Below, piece after piece: positions 62,084 through 64,000 of a DNA stretch of 64,000 nucleotides. The notes under the pieces are model-generated. The model did not search any database. It saw only the letters and a list, made by a program, of their open reading frames with translations, and was not told the DNA's origin. Position numbers and translations under genes: made by a program. Origin of the DNA: JABDQW01 sp942492025. Lineage in GTDB: Bacteria; Pseudomonadota; Gammaproteobacteria; SZUA-229. The stretch's first letter is position 1; every line of letters begins with the position of its first letter. The stretch lies in contig CALODJ010000003.1 in the NCBI GenBank assembly GCA_942492025.1, forward strand, positions 434,001 through 498,000. Reading direction: 5' to 3'.

Positions 62084-62248
62084 GAAGCGCAAGCCGGTCA
62101 TTCAAAGTAATTCAGAACAGATATAGCTGCGACCCTGACAGAAGCGGCAAGATGCCGTCTGGCCCACGGGTTGGGATTAGCCTGCAAAGAGACACATCAG
62201 GGGCCGGCGAGCGCGGGGTTTCCTCAGATTGGGATGGAATTCAGAAAG

Positions 62249-62272
62249 GGACAAAAACAAGGACAAAAACAA
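62249..62272. repeat. GGACAAAAACAA tandem pair
   Basis: Two perfect 12-bp units, followed by GACACCCAC. Confidence 0.75.
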
Positions 62273-62576
62273 GACACCCACAGAATAAATCGAAACTCAC
62301 CTGTTACATTCGTAGTGCTTGTAAGCAAATCGTCCCAGATTAACGAGGCCGCAGATAAGCCCTCATCCTGACTCCCCATAATCAAAGGCTCGAACCTCAT
62401 CACAACACAGATCCAGGCCATCGGACGGTGTTTTGGTGTGCATCTATAAATTCTGAAACCCGATTCGGTCGTATTCTAAGCGTCAGAATCGCATCTGCGC
62501 CGAGTTCTGCTCTCCGACGACGCGGGCATAGGCAAGACAACGACGTCTGGTTTCGTGACAATATTGCGACAAAATA

Positions 62577-62605
62577 TTGACACCAGGCCTAAAAAAGCCT
62601 ATCTT
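62577..62605 (+). promoter_or_regulatory. Sigma-70-type promoter for the fasciclin gene
   Basis: TTGACA (62577-62582), 17-base spacer, TATCTT (62600-62605). The start codon is 60 bases downstream, with GGAGGTG at 62654-62660. Confidence 0.6.
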
Positions 62606-62665
62606 AGCCGCAATGTCCAGTTAATGTACTAGACATTTTAACCTGATCACCCTGGAGGTGTAATC

Positions 62666-63184
62666 ATGAAAATTCCAAGATCCATTCGTCGCACGTTAAT
62701 TACCTCGCTTGGCATGGGCCTGTTTATTTACGCCCTTGCAGGTCCTTCGGCCTTCGCGGGTCAACATGGCATGAAACAGGGCGGTATGGACGTTGTCGAT
62801 ACCGCGGTCGCCGCTGGAAGCTTCTCCACCCTCGTCACCGCCATCAAGGCTGCGGGATTGGTAGAGACCCTGAAGGGGGACGGTCCGTTCACAGTTTTCG
62901 CACCAACGGATGAAGCGTTCAAGAAAATTCCCGAAGCGGAGTTGGCCGCCCTCCTCAAAGACAAAGCCGCGTTGACGAAGGTTTTGACCTATCACGTTGT
63001 TCCCGGCAAGGTCATGGCCGCAGACGTCGTTAAACTGACTTCAGCCAAGACCGTAGAAGGCCAATCGATAAAAATCAGTGCTAGTGATGGCGTCAAGGTC
63101 GATAATGCCAATGTCGTGAAGACTGACATCGCTGCGAGCAATGGTGTCATTCACGTAATCGATACCGTCATTATGCCGAACTGA
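62666..63184 (+). CDS. Fasciclin (FAS1) domain secreted protein
   Basis: A 172-residue protein with a signal peptide (LGMGLFIYALAGPSAFAG) and one FAS1 domain: FSTLVTAIKAAGLVETLKGD, GPFTVFAPTDEAFKKIPEAE, LTYHVVPGKVMAADVV and the late GVIHVIDTVIMPN. FAS1 domains mediate adhesion or protein contacts; many bacteria have one copy of unknown target. A good promoter and Shine-Dalgarno precede it, and a hairpin (63206-63235) follows. Confidence 0.95.
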   Translation: MKIPRSIRRTLITSLGMGLFIYALAGPSAFAGQHGMKQGGMDVVDTAVAAGSFSTLVTAIKAAGLVETLKGDGPFTVFAPTDEAFKKIPEAELAALLKDKAALTKVLTYHVVPGKVMAADVVKLTSAKTVEGQSIKISASDGVKVDNANVVKTDIAASNGVIHVIDTVIMPN

Positions 63185-63205
63185 TATCGCACGACGGTTC
63201 GCTGT

Positions 63206-63235
63206 AAGGGCTGTACGCGACGCGCGTCAGCCCTT
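63206..63235 (+). terminator. Probable terminator after the fasciclin gene
   Basis: AAGGGCTG pairs with CAGCCCTT around a GC-rich 14-base loop, followed by TCTGTT. Confidence 0.55.
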
Positions 63236-63434
63236 TCTGTTGAACACAAATAGGACCAAACTCACTGCATTCCTCTTCATCCCGTTTCCTGTATCGACCC
63301 GTGGGTTACCCTCAAGAATAGGTATAGCATGAACGGTTTTTAAGATCCGGACCAAGTGGATTCGGATGTTCGTGCAAACTGTCACAGCTGGTTTTGCTCA
63401 TCAATCACTGCCGACAACCCAGGAGACTGCGACA

Positions 63435-64000
63435 ATGAACTGGAAGACCGCCTACCGTTCTTTCTATTACTATACTGCCCCGGAACCAGATAACCTGACG
63501 CTGCTACCGACTGAAACAGCCCTGCTATGCATTGATGTTCAGAACTACGGTCTCGCGCCCAAACCCAGCGCTGAAGAACAAGTACGCTGGGCGCCCTTCT
63601 ATGAGCGCATGAACGAAACCGTGATCCCGAATCTTTGTGCACTGCAGCAAACGTTCCGTGATCACAACATCGAAGTTGTTCATGCGCGCATCGCCTGTCT
63701 GCTCGACGATGGCCGTGACCGCTCGCTGAGTCAGAAAATGCCGGGATGGAACAATCTATTGATGCCGATAAATAGCGAGGAATCGCAGATCATCTCCGAA
63801 TTGGCTCCGGTCACTGGTGAGATGGTCGTCACTAAGACCACCGACAGCGCGCTGACCGGGACCAATTTGCGCCTGGTACTGAGCAACATGGGTATTCGCA
63901 ATGTGGTCGTGACCGGCATCTATACCGATCAATGCGTCTCATCGACTGTACGCAGTTTGGCTGACGAAAGTTTCAACGTTGTCGTGGTTGAGGGCTGCTG
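63435..64000 (+). CDS. Isochorismatase-family cysteine hydrolase (cut by window edge)
   Basis: 188 codons are visible from the ATG at 63435 (AGGAGA upstream): MNWKTAYRSFYYYTAPEPDN. The frame is open to the window end. The catalytic set of the family is present: Asp34 (LLCIDVQNYG), Lys134 (VVTKTTDSAL) and Cys167 (IYTDQCVSS). Family members hydrolyse amides or isochorismate; the substrate is unknown. The C-terminus lies outside the window. Confidence 0.88.
   Translation, partial: MNWKTAYRSFYYYTAPEPDNLTLLPTETALLCIDVQNYGLAPKPSAEEQVRWAPFYERMNETVIPNLCALQQTFRDHNIEVVHARIACLLDDGRDRSLSQKMPGWNNLLMPINSEESQIISELAPVTGEMVVTKTTDSALTGTNLRLVLSNMGIRNVVVTGIYTDQCVSSTVRSLADESFNVVVVEGC

Larger units (their letters stand above)
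62084..62665. other. Spacer after the IS91 remnant
   Basis: No gene supported. It holds a 12-bp tandem repeat GGACAAAAACAA (62249-62272) within a GGGACAAAAACAAGGAC...ACACCCAC stretch of a widely dispersed kind, and the fasciclin promoter at 62577-62605. Confidence 0.55.

Overview
The window looks like chromosomal DNA of a sulfur-oxidising gammaproteobacterium. The strongest clue is an adenylylsulfate reductase operon of the lithotrophic type (aprM-aprB-aprA, 55708-58864, minus strand). A DsrC/TusE-family protein, an AmmeMemoRadiSam set, a VolA/FadL pair and a complete 2-oxoglutarate dehydrogenase plus succinyl-CoA synthetase operon are consistent with this. No species is claimed.

Layout. 1-3870 (minus): an ECF sigma factor cut by the edge, a von Willebrand lipoprotein, SprT, a DksA-type zinc finger protein, a HIT protein and a hypothetical. 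4081-9567: ferredoxin-NADP reductase, EamA transporter, DsrC-like protein and the AmmeMemoRadiSam triad. 9768-13340: an ExeA-type ATPase and hypotheticals. 13560-17712: outer-membrane and SOUL proteins and two clusters of small unknown genes. 17710-18650: two tandem miniature elements and an AT-rich stretch with DnaA boxes. 18654-20463: metallo-beta-lactamase, Nudix and hypothetical. 20601-28576: sucA-sucB-lpdA-sucC-sucD. 28788-33791: hydrolase, thioesterase, FadL porin and VolA-like lipase. 34032-37233: protease-like protein, rdgB, rph and yicC. 37417-39780: a second, diverged copy of the radical SAM/ExeA locus. 39969-42232: an SMC-like membrane ATPase with a small acidic partner, lying between two half copies of a repeat. 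42707-49793: FKBP, DegQ, MoaE/D/C, AsmA, MutY. 49935-50010: tRNA-Phe. 50464-52806: a decay zone with 52-bp direct repeats and three broken genes. 53024-58864: an unknown gene, a TPR protein and aprABM. 59723-62083: a wrecked RND efflux operon ending in an IS91-type transposase tail. 62666-64000: a fasciclin protein and an isochorismatase-family enzyme cut by the edge.

The most striking feature is the density of non-coding repeats. A 306-bp miniature element (terminal repeats CCCGCATTTCTCACCAGG, flanked by YTAR) occurs as three full copies and several partial ones. It repeatedly sits exactly on stop codons, so that its border TAG ends the gene. Its core carries a second palindrome (GTAGGGTGCGC type) that also occurs alone. 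Two further palindrome families and a second 145-bp miniature element are present.

The best candidates for undescribed biology are the stop-codon-seated element, the membrane SMC-like ATPase module framed by half elements, the duplicated and refused ATPase locus, the DsrC homologue with only one unusual cysteine, and the two unknown genes downstream of aprA. All calls come from reading the sequence; no database search was run.
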